From: Fallopia convolvulus
Lineage: Eukaryota; Streptophyta; Magnoliopsida; Caryophyllales; Polygonaceae
Assembly: GCA_964016875.1 (NCBI GenBank)
Contig: OZ024737.1
Location: forward strand, 30,567,683 to 30,631,682
Reading direction: 5' to 3'
Length of the DNA stretch: 64,000 bases
Positions within the stretch are counted from its first letter, which is position 1. Every line of letters starts with the position of its first letter. The notes under the pieces are model-generated. The model saw only the letters and a program-made list of their open reading frames with translations, was not told the origin of the DNA and ran no database searches. Below are positions 36,237-48,266 of the stretch, piece after piece. The translations under genes and the position numbers were made by a program.

Positions 36237-36270
36237 CACGTGAGATTGTGGCTTAGACGGATACCACGTG
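36237..36270 (-). promoter_or_regulatory. Paired G-boxes upstream of the DUF4336 gene
   Basis: Two CACGTG cores at 36237-36242 and 36265-36270, each in a (C)CACGTG(A/G) context. They are 28 bp apart and about 100-130 bp upstream of the start codon. G-boxes bind bZIP and bHLH/PIF factors and are common in light- or ABA-responsive plastid-protein genes. The pairing is seen; the regulation is inferred. Confidence 0.6.
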
Positions 36271-36822
36271 GATGACAGTTGTTACACGTTGATACGTTGT
36301 GCTATTTGCATTTTTGCCCTTTTATATCAATCCGGATAGATTGAGAGACCTCGGTAGTCAGTGTCCAAAGTCCAAACCCGGTTACCGAAGTTCGATTAAC
36401 CATGATTTCGGTGAGTTAATATCATAAACTGTAACCGAATTGTAAATCCCGGTTCACCGTAGTTCGGTTAATTAATTTTTTCATTCGGTTTTCTCGGTTA
36501 AACGATAACCATTTATGTAACTTTACTTTAAATAATTAAAACTAAATTAATGAAATGGTTTTTCCTGACATATGCCCTATTCCATTTAAAGAAACTAAAA
36601 CCCTATTAGGAAACTAATAAACCCTTTTAAAAAATAAATAAAATTTAAATAAATAAAATTTAACAAAACATTACCATTTTAAGGAGCTTAACCTATGACT
36701 TTATAGGTTTGAAAAATCGTTAATAAAATTTGAAGAAAAAAAGTGATCAAGCTTGATTTTTATTTTAAATGTATACTTATACCTTATTGGTTTGGTTGTT
36801 GTAAACAAATATAGAGAGTATA

Positions 36823-38636
36823 CTAGGTGAACAGGCCCGTGCGTACGCACGGGACATGTATTTTACACTTATTTTTTATGTTTAAATTTGGTTTTTTTTA
36901 AGAAATATATTTATACATTTGGAGTTGTAAGTGTGTTGATTTCACGGTCTGTTGTTTAGTGTTATCGTTGTCTTCTTTTTTATGCATTTAGATGACCATA
37001 CACACTTTATTAGTTATAATACAATATGTGCGTGCTTAGTTATATCACAATGCAAATTTGGTTATATAATCATGTACACTCGAAATACACACACTTAATT
37101 ATTAGATCATGCATGTTAGACAAAAATTGTTAAATGAAAACAACCTTGTATAAACACATCTAATTTGATTTTGAAGTTCGACCCTTATCTATATATATAC
37201 ACATTTACAACTCTACTAATAATATAGACACAATAATGATTATTGATTTTAATATACATATAAGTGTTTTTTAAATATATTTTTAATTTTGAATTAGTGA
37301 AGAAACTGCTAATTATAAGAGATATTGCATAAGTCTTGACAACTTTAAACAAATAATCTTGCAAAAATAATTAAATCAAACATGACATGAAACTCACCTA
37401 CTCAAAGCAGAAGCATATAAATTTACTCCACATCTCTAGAAATCACACTTCATTCTTCAAGAGCACTTCCGATCTACAAATGAACCAAATAACTACAACC
37501 ATAAAATGAAAAGAAAGAAATAAAAAATTCAGTAATAAAGCTCAAATAGTAAATAATAAGTGAATGATAAATTGATCAGTGTACAAAATAATAGATTTCA
37601 ATATAGACACAAACTTAAAATTAGAAAGCAAATGAACAACAAAGAAATTTGGTGATTATGTGTGTACAAATATCTATATCTATATATAGAGGAAAATATG
37701 TACAAAGAAAGCATTAATTTTATTTGTAAAGCATTAAAATTTGTGATTACTACATTACTATTAATACTCCGTATTATGCGTAACCGAAATTGGGATTGAG
37801 GCGTTTAGACACTCGCCCCTTAATAAATTTAGTAAATTTTGTCAAAGATAAAGATAAGTCTTGTAATTAATACCTTTAAAGTTGAATGTGCTATTGATAA
37901 GCACATAACGTTACTTTTGCTTTCGGACGGTCAAGTTTTCAATTTTGACTTCATATAGGTATTAATTGTACAAATAAAATTATATATGTATAAAATATTT
38001 TATAAAAAACGGTCAAGTTTACATCACATTTAGAATATAAAAGGAGATTTAATTTATTTATTTTCAAGAAAAAAAAGGAGAGTTAAAACGAAAAAATATT
38101 TAAAATATAAAAACCCATTTAGAATATAATCAAAACTTCAAATTTAGGTGGGTATGACCATATTTATGGCCATTTATTTTTTAGAAGATATTGTAAAAAC
38201 ATTCTGAACGTTTTACATCACATTAGGATGAATATACCAATCTATTGAACAGTCAACATTAAGTGCTCATTTCATTAATATTTAGATAGTATGTTATTAA
38301 ATGTATTAAATGAGTTGATTTTGTTTTAGTTTTAATTAAAATAGATTATGATATTGTGTAGGTATTATATAGAAAACATATATTATGTATAAAATGTGGG
38401 GCATTAATTGTCATTGGGATTTAATCATATAGGTTTATGGATTGATTATATACAAATGGTAAAAGGGGCTGAAAATGATTATTTCGAGACTCGAACCTTA
38501 GACCTTCATTACAAAGGGCAAAACCATAACCATTAGACTATAGTGCTCATCTTGACATATAATACAATTGATTTAATATATTTAAATTTTTTAATAAGTG
38601 TAATAAATGCACTTTGTACACAACTTTTTATTGTTA
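36823..38636 (-). mobile_element. Helitron L (minus), 1.8 kb, 5' end truncated
   Basis: The minus-strand 3' end is the perfect 18-bp palindrome CCCGTGCGTACGCACGGG (36836-36853), nine spacer bases and CTAG (36823-36826), followed by T. Near 38600-38636 is the family 5' end (complement: TAACAATAAAAAGTTGTGTAC), but the terminal TCTATATA is missing where the next element abuts. A tRNA-like module lies near its 5' end. There is no Rep/helicase. Confidence 0.75.
38486..38562 (-). other. tRNA-like module in Helitron L
   Basis: On the minus strand TAGTCTAATGGTTATGG (pol III A-box-like) is followed about 45 bp later by GGTTCGAGTCTC (B-box-like). The arms do not form a complete tRNA cloverleaf with a paired acceptor, so this is not called a tRNA gene. 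Related modules occur in the neighbouring Helitrons. Confidence 0.55.
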
Positions 38637-40403
38637 CTACGAAAACAAACCCGTGCGATGCACGGGACATTTTCTTCTACTTTACTAACACATATAAGGA
38701 GTAAATACTTACAATATCAAATCTTATAAGATTCATATGCACCTACTAATATATGATATATTGTTTGAAGTTTGACCATGAGGTTGATAGGTTGAAAATT
38801 AGTAGAGTTGTACAAGATATGAGCAAACGTGTAGCAACATGAATGTGATTATTGTGGCCTTGATTACATTGTCTTGATACGGCATTGGTTAAATTATTTT
38901 CAAATATGAATGATAAAAATTATCTCCATATGTGTATTTGGATTCTAATATATATATATATATATATAGGAGAATTTCAATTACAAGTCTTTAACTATTA
39001 GACCAAATGATTCAAGCATTGATTTAAATTATATCTATTTTTGGTTAAAATTTATATGAGATTATTACACATTAATGGATATTAATAAAGAAGATATGTT
39101 ACAAACATCCTATATAATTACTCCATAATAAATCTTGATATTTTTCACACGTTTAAGTTAAAAAATTATATTAATTTTTCTATGATTTATTTAATTTATG
39201 AGTAAATAAAATACTTCATATATAACGTTAAATATGTAGGGTAATAGTAATGAAAAATCATATTTGTTTGAAGTAACTATGATTTTTCAAAGAAAGAAAT
39301 TGCTAAATCCTATTGAGTTCATAATCAAAATTGTACAATTCATGTACAAAAAATGACACATACATTTGTAAATAATTGATATAAACAAATAGAGAATATA
39401 AAGGGATAAACTAATCAGATTTTGATATTATGGAGAAATCATCAAAGGTCATGTACAAACTTTATATAAAAATAAACAATCGTATAACCAATGCAATTTT
39501 TACTTCTACAATAACCAAGATCAATCTGAACAAGATCCGATAAGAATATACAAAGTACCACCTTCTCCTGTTCACCAACAACAACAAAAAAATCAAATAA
39601 TTAGTCTCAAATTTTTTGTTTTAAACAATATAAGCCGATGATCATTTCACAAAACAATCGAGGCAAAATAACAAATCATAATTGACAACAATTGTTATTT
39701 TTTTTAAGAATTTTTTTAGATCTAAATTGACAATAATTTAGTTAGATAATAAATAGCAACACCAATATGATATTAAAAAATAGTAATATAACAAAAAACA
39801 TTCAATATACTATTTTTATATTTTAATGAGAATAGACTTCCAATAATATCGAAGGAGAGATTTACACAAATACATATATAATAATAGTATTAAGACCCCA
39901 ATAACCAACAAGACATAGAGAAAAAATAACTTATACCTATCATCTTGAGCTATTCGAACATGTTGGTAATTATTTATAAACTAATTGTAACCATAGAGAG
40001 AATAGTAGACATAAGAGATGGGAAATGTGTAACCAATTGGATCTCTTTGTACAATACCATATATATAGGTCAATTTATGAAATTTAATTGGTCAAACATA
40101 TATACACATAAATAGGGGTGTAATTAGGGGTGGTAATGTGGGCAATAAGTACACATATAAGAGAATAAGCATCCTAAGAGAATCTCTATGTTTAGTTAAT
40201 TCATATTATACATTTAAATACTTATTATATTTACACAATATTTTAACAAAAAAATTAAGCAATTTAAATAAGACTACAAAAATTAGACATAATGTTCACC
40301 ATGGGACTTGAATCTTAAATATTTACCATACATATAGGTCAATTCATGAAATTTAATTGGTCAAACATATATATATATATATATACATAAATAGAGGTGT
40401 AAT

Positions 40404-43400
40404 TGTAACACCCCTATTTTACAACATTGGGTATTACCGCCAGTGACCTCAGATTTTACCGTCCAAAGTCACCCAAGGCTTTTAGAATGATATAGAACAA
40501 ATAAAATGCGGAATAAACATAATACATAAATCGGAAAACATGCTCCCGAAGGAGACTTAGTTCATTACAAAATATCTTACATTGTCTTTACCTTAACGAC
40601 TAATTGAAAACAAACGCCAAATCCATCATGTTTCGGGGATAGAGAAATACTAAAACCAAAACGGAAATAAAAGCACATCTTGAGTGGTCTCGACTTCCTT
40701 CAACTTCCTTCACTTCGCCTTACTAGGGTTTCCTGAATCTGACATAATTCGCGAGGGGCGATAGAATGCCAGGCAAACATGCGGAAAGAAGAATTAGTCT
40801 AGGAGACTAAGCGAGCGGGATTAGAACTTCCCGAGGGTACTTTGGTAATTTCAACTTATCAGTATAAATGAGAGGATAAAGGGTTGTGTTTACGATGGTT
40901 TGACTTTATGGAGCTAAGATACGAGAATCAATGATAACATATCCCGAAAGGGATAGCTTGAAGAGCAAGAGAAGTACTACTAGATTGTAGTCTTCCTTAG
41001 AGTAGAAGGTATGTTGGGAACTTTCATTTATTCAATCAAATCAAATACCACTCGCGCCCGTAATGGACCGAGGTCCGGATCGGTCATTAGAGACCGGTCC
41101 GATCTAGTCCGTTTAATTGTGCTTTGGCACTTATCTTACTTAGTGATAAAAGACATTCGCTTTCCATTTATGATTTAATGAGTATGTGGTGGGACACGGA
41201 TAAACCGAGCCACCCGAGGGAAAAACTCCGTTTCCCGGCACTTAGCTAGAGTGCGCTCATCCCTCCTTGCAATCGGAGCGGATGGGATCATGATCCCGAA
41301 AGTCGTACTTCAAACGCGTAGGCACTTACGACTTAGTGGGGTTATGTAGAGGCGTTGGCTATCCCACGCCCCTCACTAGTTCGATATCGATCTCGAAACG
41401 AGATCGTAACAATCAAGATAATAACCATACTAGCATAAATACTTCTATCAAGGGATATATAAAGCAATCTATGCTAACAATAGTCGTTAGTTCTAACAAT
41501 CGATATTTCCTAGATTCATTCTTATTTAAACATACAAGTTGTTCCCAACATCGAGTAATAGTATAAAGACGGATAAAAAGGGCACAAGGGGAAATTCCAC
41601 TTGCCTTAGCGTAACCGAGTTTAGCAACGAGCTTTTGACGAAAGTTAGGCGAGTTCCTACTATGAGCGAGGATTCCGACCTAGTGATATAGAATTTACGA
41701 AAAAGCTCAAAACACGATTTTTACTTTTAGAGTTCGAAATACCTCTTATACTATTTATAAGAGAGTTTACGTTTCTAAATTATTATAATAATAATTTAGA
41801 AAATGTTTTTCCTAAAATAATAATATTCCGTTATTATTATTTTAGTTTTGGTAATATCCTTATTATTCCGAAAATATCTTTATTAAAATAATTATCAATT
41901 TAAATACTTTAAAATAAATTGTATTTATTCCCACTATTCTTATTATCTAAAAATATCATACTCATAATTCCTTACTTAGTAGTTTCCTAAAATAGGATTT
42001 CCTAAGTTGCTTGATTAGGTAACTTACTATTATTTACTATATGCTATGCTACCCTTATTTATAATATTGCTAGAATCCTTTATGTTTTATAAAATCTATA
42101 GAGATATTCTCTTATCTTGTATAACATAAATATTCCTCCCTTATTGAATTCTCACCTTATGATCATACTATTATTTTAATATTTTTAATTTATAAACTAA
42201 TACTTTCCTTATATTCGAAGGTTTTTCTTTTTCCAACAATTCATTTATTCTATAATTATCTTAGAATATTTGTAATATTCTACTTAATATACTACATTCA
42301 CAACTTTGATCTATTTCCAAAATTCTTTTATACTTTAAGATCCATAAAACTTCTTTGAACATAATCATATAATATGATATATTATACTTCTTAACATAGA
42401 ATCTTTTCTATTTTTATTTCTTTTCCAAGAAAGATTCTAATAATATTTCTTATTTAATATTCACATGCTAGTAACATATTTTATCCTAATTTTTTTGTAC
42501 TTTATAATTTCTATATCATATATATTATATGCCATGCAAGACTTTTCTCTACTTGAACCTTTTATTATAAATCTTGAAAATAGGATATTATTTTTATTGT
42601 ACAAGCTTTTGATTTATAAGGTCATAAAATCATATCCTCTTTTGTATAAAAATACATGCATGATATTTCTCTACATTTTATTTTGATCTAAGGTAAGATA
42701 ATGCTAGAAATGGACTTTTCATACCATACTAATTTTATTTCATCTATTTATGTCTTGTAATAACATGCATGTAATAATTTCATGAATATAATTACTTATT
42801 TTTATTTCTCTTAAGTTACTATGGTAAAAACATATAGTTTCTAGTTTTTCCTCAACTAACAAGATTCTCTCATATATTTTTATTCTATAAAATCTAATAT
42901 ATACTTTTAACAATTATAAAAGATTTGTAATTAAATAAATACATAAGGATAATATAGTTTTTAAAGATAGAATTTATACTTTTGGTATTCTGTAATTACA
43001 GAACAATTGGAACAAGGCAGAGGAGGAGGGAACCGGCGGCAGGGGGCGGCGCGGCCAAGCTCCGGTGGGGGCAGGCGGCTCCAGGCGGCGGCGGTCCGGC
43101 GACGAGGTGGTGGCGGCCGGCGACTCCAAGGGAAAAGAAAGGGAAATTTTTGTGGTGTTTCTATGTGTTTGAATGGATGAATAACTTGGAGAGAGTGGCT
43201 GATTTTTGAATGCTAGAATGACACAATTGATAGATGGAGTAGAAGGAGAGATGTTCTTGCTAGAGGAGAGAGCAAAAGCTTCAAGTGAGTCTTGAGAGGG
43301 GTTTATATAGACAAGGTGATGAAGTCTTCAATCCATGGCAATGGGAATTGACCAATGGAGAAGGAGGAGAAGCTCTCCTATAGGGCAATGGTGTGCTTCT

Positions 43401-43987
43401 TCCATGGTGATGAGAAGATGATGTAGTAAGGGTGGTCTTGCAAGGCAAGGGAGGTGGGAGAAGCATGCATTGGACAATTTCAAAATCAACGTACAATCAA
43501 TCAGACTTAGTCTGATGTTCAATTTGGAAGAAGGAAGTTTAGTTGATATAAGATTAGAAGGTTGGGTTAAGTGAACAAGAAAGTCACAATGGTCTAGCGG
43601 TTGAGAGTGTGGGGCGTGTGAGGGGAGGATGCAAGAGATCTCGGGTTCAAATCCCGGCTCTTGCATTCTTTTTACAAGACTTTGTAATGTGATTTTTAAG
43701 CCTTTATGTATTTTATTTTATGAATAAAAATTCACTTCTAAATCATTATTTTTAGTTGATGTTTTCTTAAATAAAAACCTCACTTGTTAAATTATCTCCC
43801 TCGAGTATTTATTTCGAGTTTTCGACTATAATCTTTGTATTGTTAAACCTTTTTTTCCCAAAAGTATAGTAAACTTTTATTCGATTAAAATCCTCCTTTT
43901 AATTTAGAGAGAAAAAAATAAAATAAAAATAAAATAATCGATAATAAACTTTATATTATAAAAGCTTGGAATATCGCGGATATTACA
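40404..43987 (-). mobile_element. Ty3/gypsy solo LTR (Tekay-like), 3.58 kb, minus
   Basis: The element runs TGTAACACCCC (40404) to GGATATTACA (43987) with a perfect 5-bp duplication GTAAT on both sides (40399-40403, 43988-43992). Read on the minus strand it starts TGTAATATCC and ends GGGGTGTTACA, the form of plant chromovirus Tekay/Del LTRs. A minus-strand TATATAAA lies at 43302-43309, a plausible LTR promoter. No internal gag-pol is present, so it is a solo LTR. A GC-rich island (43005-43135) has coding-like composition, but I do not call a gene there. Confidence 0.85.
43585..43668 (+). other. tRNA-like A/B-box sequence within the solo LTR
   Basis: The plus strand has TGGTCTAGCGGTTGAGAG (A-box-like) and, about 50 bp later, GGGTTCAAATCCCGG (T-arm/B-box-like) in a stem CCGGGATT-like context. 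GCAAGAG and CTCTTGCA flank the T-arm, but the 5' acceptor strand does not pair. It is therefore a tRNA-like remnant rather than a functional tRNA. Confidence 0.55.
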
Positions 43988-44989
43988 GTAATTAAGGGTG
44001 AACAATAAGTACACATATAAGAGAATAAACATCTTAAGAGAATCTCTATGTGTAGTTAATTCATATTATATATTTGAATTCTTATAACATCTGCACAATA
44101 TTTTAACAAAAAATATAGTTTAAACAATTGATATATGTAAATGGACCCATACATTTGTAAATAACTGATATAAACAAATAGAGACATAAAGGGAAAAAAC
44201 TAATCATATTTTGATATTATGGAGAAATCATCAAAGGTCATGTACAAACATTTCATAACAATACACAACCACATAGCCAATGCAATTTTCACTTTATAAC
44301 CACCAAGATCAAACCGAACAACATCCAAATAGAATATACAAAGTACCACAATTGTGGTTTTTTTAAAAAGAAAAAAAAATTTAGATCTAAATTGACAATA
44401 ATTTAGTTAGATAATAAAGAGCAATACCAATATGATATTAAAAAAGTAGCAATATAATCAAAAAACATTTAAGATACTATTTTTATATTTTAATGAGAAT
44501 AGACTTCCAATATAATATCAAAGGAGAGATTTGCACAAATACATATATAATAATTATATTAAGACCCCAATAACCAACAAGACAAAGGGAAAAAATAATT
44601 TATACTTACCTTGAGCTATTCAAACTTGTTGGTAATTATTTATAAACTAATTGTAATCATAGAGAGAATAGTGACACAAGAGAGGGGAAATGTGTACACC
44701 ATTGGATCTCTTTGTACAATGCCATATATATAGGTCAATTCATGAAATTTAATTGGTCCAACATATATACACATAAATAAGGGTGTAATTAGGGGGTAAT
44801 GTGGGCAACAAGTACACATATAAGAGAATAAGCATCCTAAGAGAATCTCTATGTGTTTTTAATCCATATTATACATTTAGATACTTATAACATTTACACA
44901 ATATTTTAACAAAAATGATTGTTTAAGTAATTTACATAAGACTAAAAAATTAGACATGTTGTTCACCATGAGACTTGAACCTTAAATAT

Positions 44990-45400
44990 TTACTATATAT
45001 AGGTCAATAACGCGCCAATCATAGCATATGTACGATAAAAACGTGTCTATTCGAATTCGAATATTTAAAATAACAAGTCTAGTGGCAAATTAATATTAGA
45101 CTCGAACCTTAGATCTTCACTACTAAGGCCCAAGCTTCAACCATTGAACTAAGAACTTATCTTGATAATGTAGCAATAAATTCTATATAATAAATTACTA
45201 TATATAGGTCAATAACGCGCCAATCATAGCATATGTACGATAAAAACGTGTCTATTCGAAGTCGAATATTTAAAATAACAAGTCTAGTGGCAAATTAATA
45301 TTAGACTCGAACCTTAGATCTTCACTACTAAGGCCCAAGCTTCAACCATTGAACTAAGAACTTATCTTGATAATGTAGCAAGAAATTCTATATAATAAAA
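44990..45400. repeat. 205-bp tandem duplication with tRNA-like module
   Basis: Two near-identical copies are offset by 205 bp (AGGTCAATAACGCGCCAATC at 45001 and 45206). Differences are single bases, so the duplication is recent. Each copy contains a minus-strand tRNA-like module (GGTTCGAGTCT at about 45095 and 45300; TAGTTCAATGGTTGAAGC upstream of it). Confidence 0.88.
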
Positions 45401-46935
45401 TTTGTGTACCAAGTGCAATAAATGCACCTCGTACACAACTTTTTATTGTTATATATAGATACTAGGTGGACAAGCCCGTGCATACGCACGGGACATTATA
45501 TAATAAACAATTTATTTATATATTATGGTTGAAAAAGTGATTTATTTTCTTATATATCATATAAATTTTGTATCGACTTCTTAACATATGGTTTTAATAT
45601 GGTTTATATGTGCATAATTACAAAGACAAGGTCTAAATTACTAATTATTAATAAAAAATAAAATTTTGTAAATTATTTATTGCCATCCCTAGGCATGAAT
45701 CTAGACATTTGTTTTTTATTAGGGAATGAGAAGAAGTGTAATTATCCAATTTCAAACATAATTTATAATATTTATTTATCTATTATAATTTGTGTAAAAA
45801 TAAGAGAAGTTAAATTAGTTGCATTCACATTTGAACTGTTTTTAAATATTTTTCAATTTATAGGCTTTCGTTTCTTGTATAAAATTTTATTTATTTATTT
45901 TTACCCTCTTACTCAAATATATTTGATCATTTTTTTTAGTATAGGAGAAGTGCTCGTTTCAAATTTTTTGAGTAATTTTGTATGATTGAGTTTGTAATAT
46001 CTTATGCGTGTTCTTTTTTAATCAAATTTTTTTTGGATATGATTGATGATTGATCCACTACCTTATGTTCTAATAACTTATAGGAAGAAGTTTTATTTTG
46101 ATATAACATATGGCAAAGTTAATATTGTTATGATGGTAAATTGATAATTACTTTGAGAATATTTGGCATAATATTTTGACTTAGGTATTGATCGACGATT
46201 GAACCAAAATCTTTCAATTTATGATGTCAATTTTTGGTCAAAGTGAGAATCAATCGTATCATGATAGCAAACTAATTGTATAATTTTAATTAATTTACCG
46301 TTATTTTTTAAAAGAAATTCATGTGTTATAATAATGAAATAGTATGAATGGTTTTACGTTACAATTTTGAGTGTATCAATTAATTAATGATCTAATAACT
46401 CATGGGGTGGTAATTTAACCTCTTTTGGACTTTACTGTTTATGATCATTATTATTAAGCATATTATATAGTATACTATATCAAAAGAGTGTTTGTAATTT
46501 TAGTTTTAACTTAACAAGCCTATAAACACAATCCAATTATAAACATATTGATCTACTATTTTATTTAGAGGACATTTTTAGAACATCATTGACATATATA
46601 GGTTTTACAATACATACCATTAGATTTGCATATAATTAACTACTATATCATCGTCAAAGCTTGAAGAATTAAGATGACATGAATACATAAGTAGCTTTAT
46701 ACTTAGTTCTCTTGCTCTCTCTCAATCTCGAAGGCCATAGATAAGTAACACATTTACTTATTTACGAAATTTAATTGAATTAAATGCATTTTTTAATGTA
46801 AAAAATATATTCGAGGTGGAAGCATAATCATCACATGCCTTGAAAATTGATAGAGAAGACATGAAGCTTGAGTATGATTTTTTTGGCCTTGAAAATTGAG
46901 TTGTGGGTGAGTGATTATAGTACTATTTATACTAA

Positions 46936-47512
46936 CTAGTTGTCCCCGTCGTGCCATGCACGATTATGACTCGATATTTTTAGATATACTATAAAAAGAT
47001 ATTAATAAATAAAAATATAATATAATATTTATTGTGAGTAATTTGTTACCCGTAATATATAGTAAGAAGATATTTTACATATAAAATCAAATAATTGTTA
47101 TTATAAAAATTATGAATTCAATCAAACAAATATACTTTTTTATAATTTCCAATTCGTTCATTAATTGAAAAGTTGGAAAGTATATATATCGATATGGCTT
47201 GATATGGTGGTTGTACATAAATTGCCTAAAATTCTTCTTGATTTTAAGATAAATTGCCTTATGTAATCATTGTGATTTTTTATTTGAATTATTAATTATT
47301 TATTAATTATAGTTAAATATGACATGTTAATGATTGGGCAGAATATAATATGACGTGGTATATGACGTGTAAAAAATATAATGACATGGCTTAAGGAAAA
47401 GGTGACATGTGGCAAAATCCAATGTGGCGTGTTCTCAAAACGACATGTGGAAAAAGCTGAGGTGGCTCAACGTGAAGGCTCCAAACCTTATTAATTTTAT
47501 ATATATAGTAGA
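46936..47512 (-). mobile_element. Nested Helitron, 577 bp (minus), different family
   Basis: The 5' end (minus) is TCTACTATATATATAAAATT, preceded by A (plus T at 47513). The 3' end has hairpin CGTGCATGGCACG (46950-46962), ten spacer bases and CTAG (46936-46939), followed by T. The 5' TCTACTATATATA form is common in plant Helitrons. Short CACGTGG/ACGTGG-like motifs occur in its right half. It is non-autonomous. Confidence 0.82.
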
Positions 47513-48197
47513 TTAATAGAATGAATTGAGTGCATTGTACATTGTACATAGTATTAATTTTTTTTTTGGTCGAATGTACATAGTATTAATTGATAATTGA
47601 CGTTTTAGTTGTTTAGGGTATAAATTCTCTATAAAATGGCCGTTATGCACTTATGCATTAGACGTTATACATGGTGCATGCATCTAATGTAATTTACTTA
47701 TTTTAAATGTCACTTAGTGTAGTTTTTTTTGGTGATCTTTGCATTTAATTTTTGACCAATTTAGTAGGATGATGATCTAGGTGGTGTTACATAGTGATCT
47801 TCATATTTAAAATATTATTTAAATTTTAAAAGAATTATTAATAATCAATTCATATAATTCAATTAATCGATAAGTATTATTAATACAACTTATGTGACAA
47901 TATTATTTATATGTTACAAGTGTTTTTTATTTCCAATTATTTTTAAAAAATAACTCATACCGCTTATGTACAAATTAATGTTCGATTAATATAACTAAAT
48001 TGGATAAAATAATTTTTTTACTGGTTAAATAAAAAAAGAATTAATTATTAAAAATTAGTTAAAAGTTAAGATCAATAATATAATTAAACTAATAACATAA
48101 ATATACATATTAGTTTTATATGTTAAAATGTTAGTAATAATGAGTAGATTTTGACATGATATTATGCTTGTAAAAAAAACCCAAATGTAAGTTAGTC

Positions 48198-48266
48198 TGA
48201 GATTTGAACCTTAGACCTCCAATATACATGACATAGGCTCAACCATTGAGCTAAAGAGTTTATTTT
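48198..48266 (-). other. tRNA-like module in Helitron B
   Basis: On the minus strand TTTAGCTCAATGGTTGAGCC (very close to a tRNA D-arm/A-box) is followed about 40 bp later by GGTTCAAATCTCAGAC (B-box-like). It is the best-preserved of the modules in this array, but acceptor pairing is absent, so it is not a tRNA gene. Confidence 0.55.

Larger units (their letters stand above)
39350..45008. repeat. Diverged direct repeats of about 0.9-1.0 kb inside Helitron A
   Basis: 39350-40340 and 44138-45008 share long stretches in the same order, such as GATATTATGGAGAAATCATC, TTAATGAGAATAGACTTCCA, TAAGACCCCAATAACCAAC, GTACACATATAAGAGAATAA and ACTTGAA(T/C)CTTAAATATTTAC. The spacing suggests tandem amplification of a Helitron-internal unit before the solo LTR inserted between them. 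Confidence 0.75.
38637..45459 (-). mobile_element. Helitron A (minus), 6.8 kb including a nested solo LTR
   Basis: The 5' end (minus) is TCTATATATAACAATAAAAAG at 45439-45459, preceded by A. The 3' side has hairpin CCCGTGCGATGCACGGG (38650-38666), then a spacer and GTAG (plus CTAC at 38637-38640), a one-base variant of CTAG. Inside are two diverged direct copies of about 0.9-1.0 kb (39350-40340 and 44138-45008), a 205-bp tandem duplication and the solo LTR 40404-43987. No Rep/helicase frame is seen. Confidence 0.7.

Noticed and set aside
42982..43209. GC-rich 75-codon frame within the solo LTR
   Set aside because: Gly/Arg/Ala composition from GC-rich DNA with no domain; frame continues into low-complexity AT-rich LTR sequence.
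43585..43668. Possible functional tRNA gene in the solo LTR (A- and B-box-like strings)
   Set aside because: The acceptor stem does not pair and no anticodon arm can be drawn confidently; the sequence lies inside an LTR.
45680..45985. 101-codon AT-rich hydrophobic frame in Helitron B as a membrane protein gene
   Set aside because: Composition is that expected for AT-rich repeat DNA (Phe/Ile/Leu/Tyr bias) with no support from conserved motifs.
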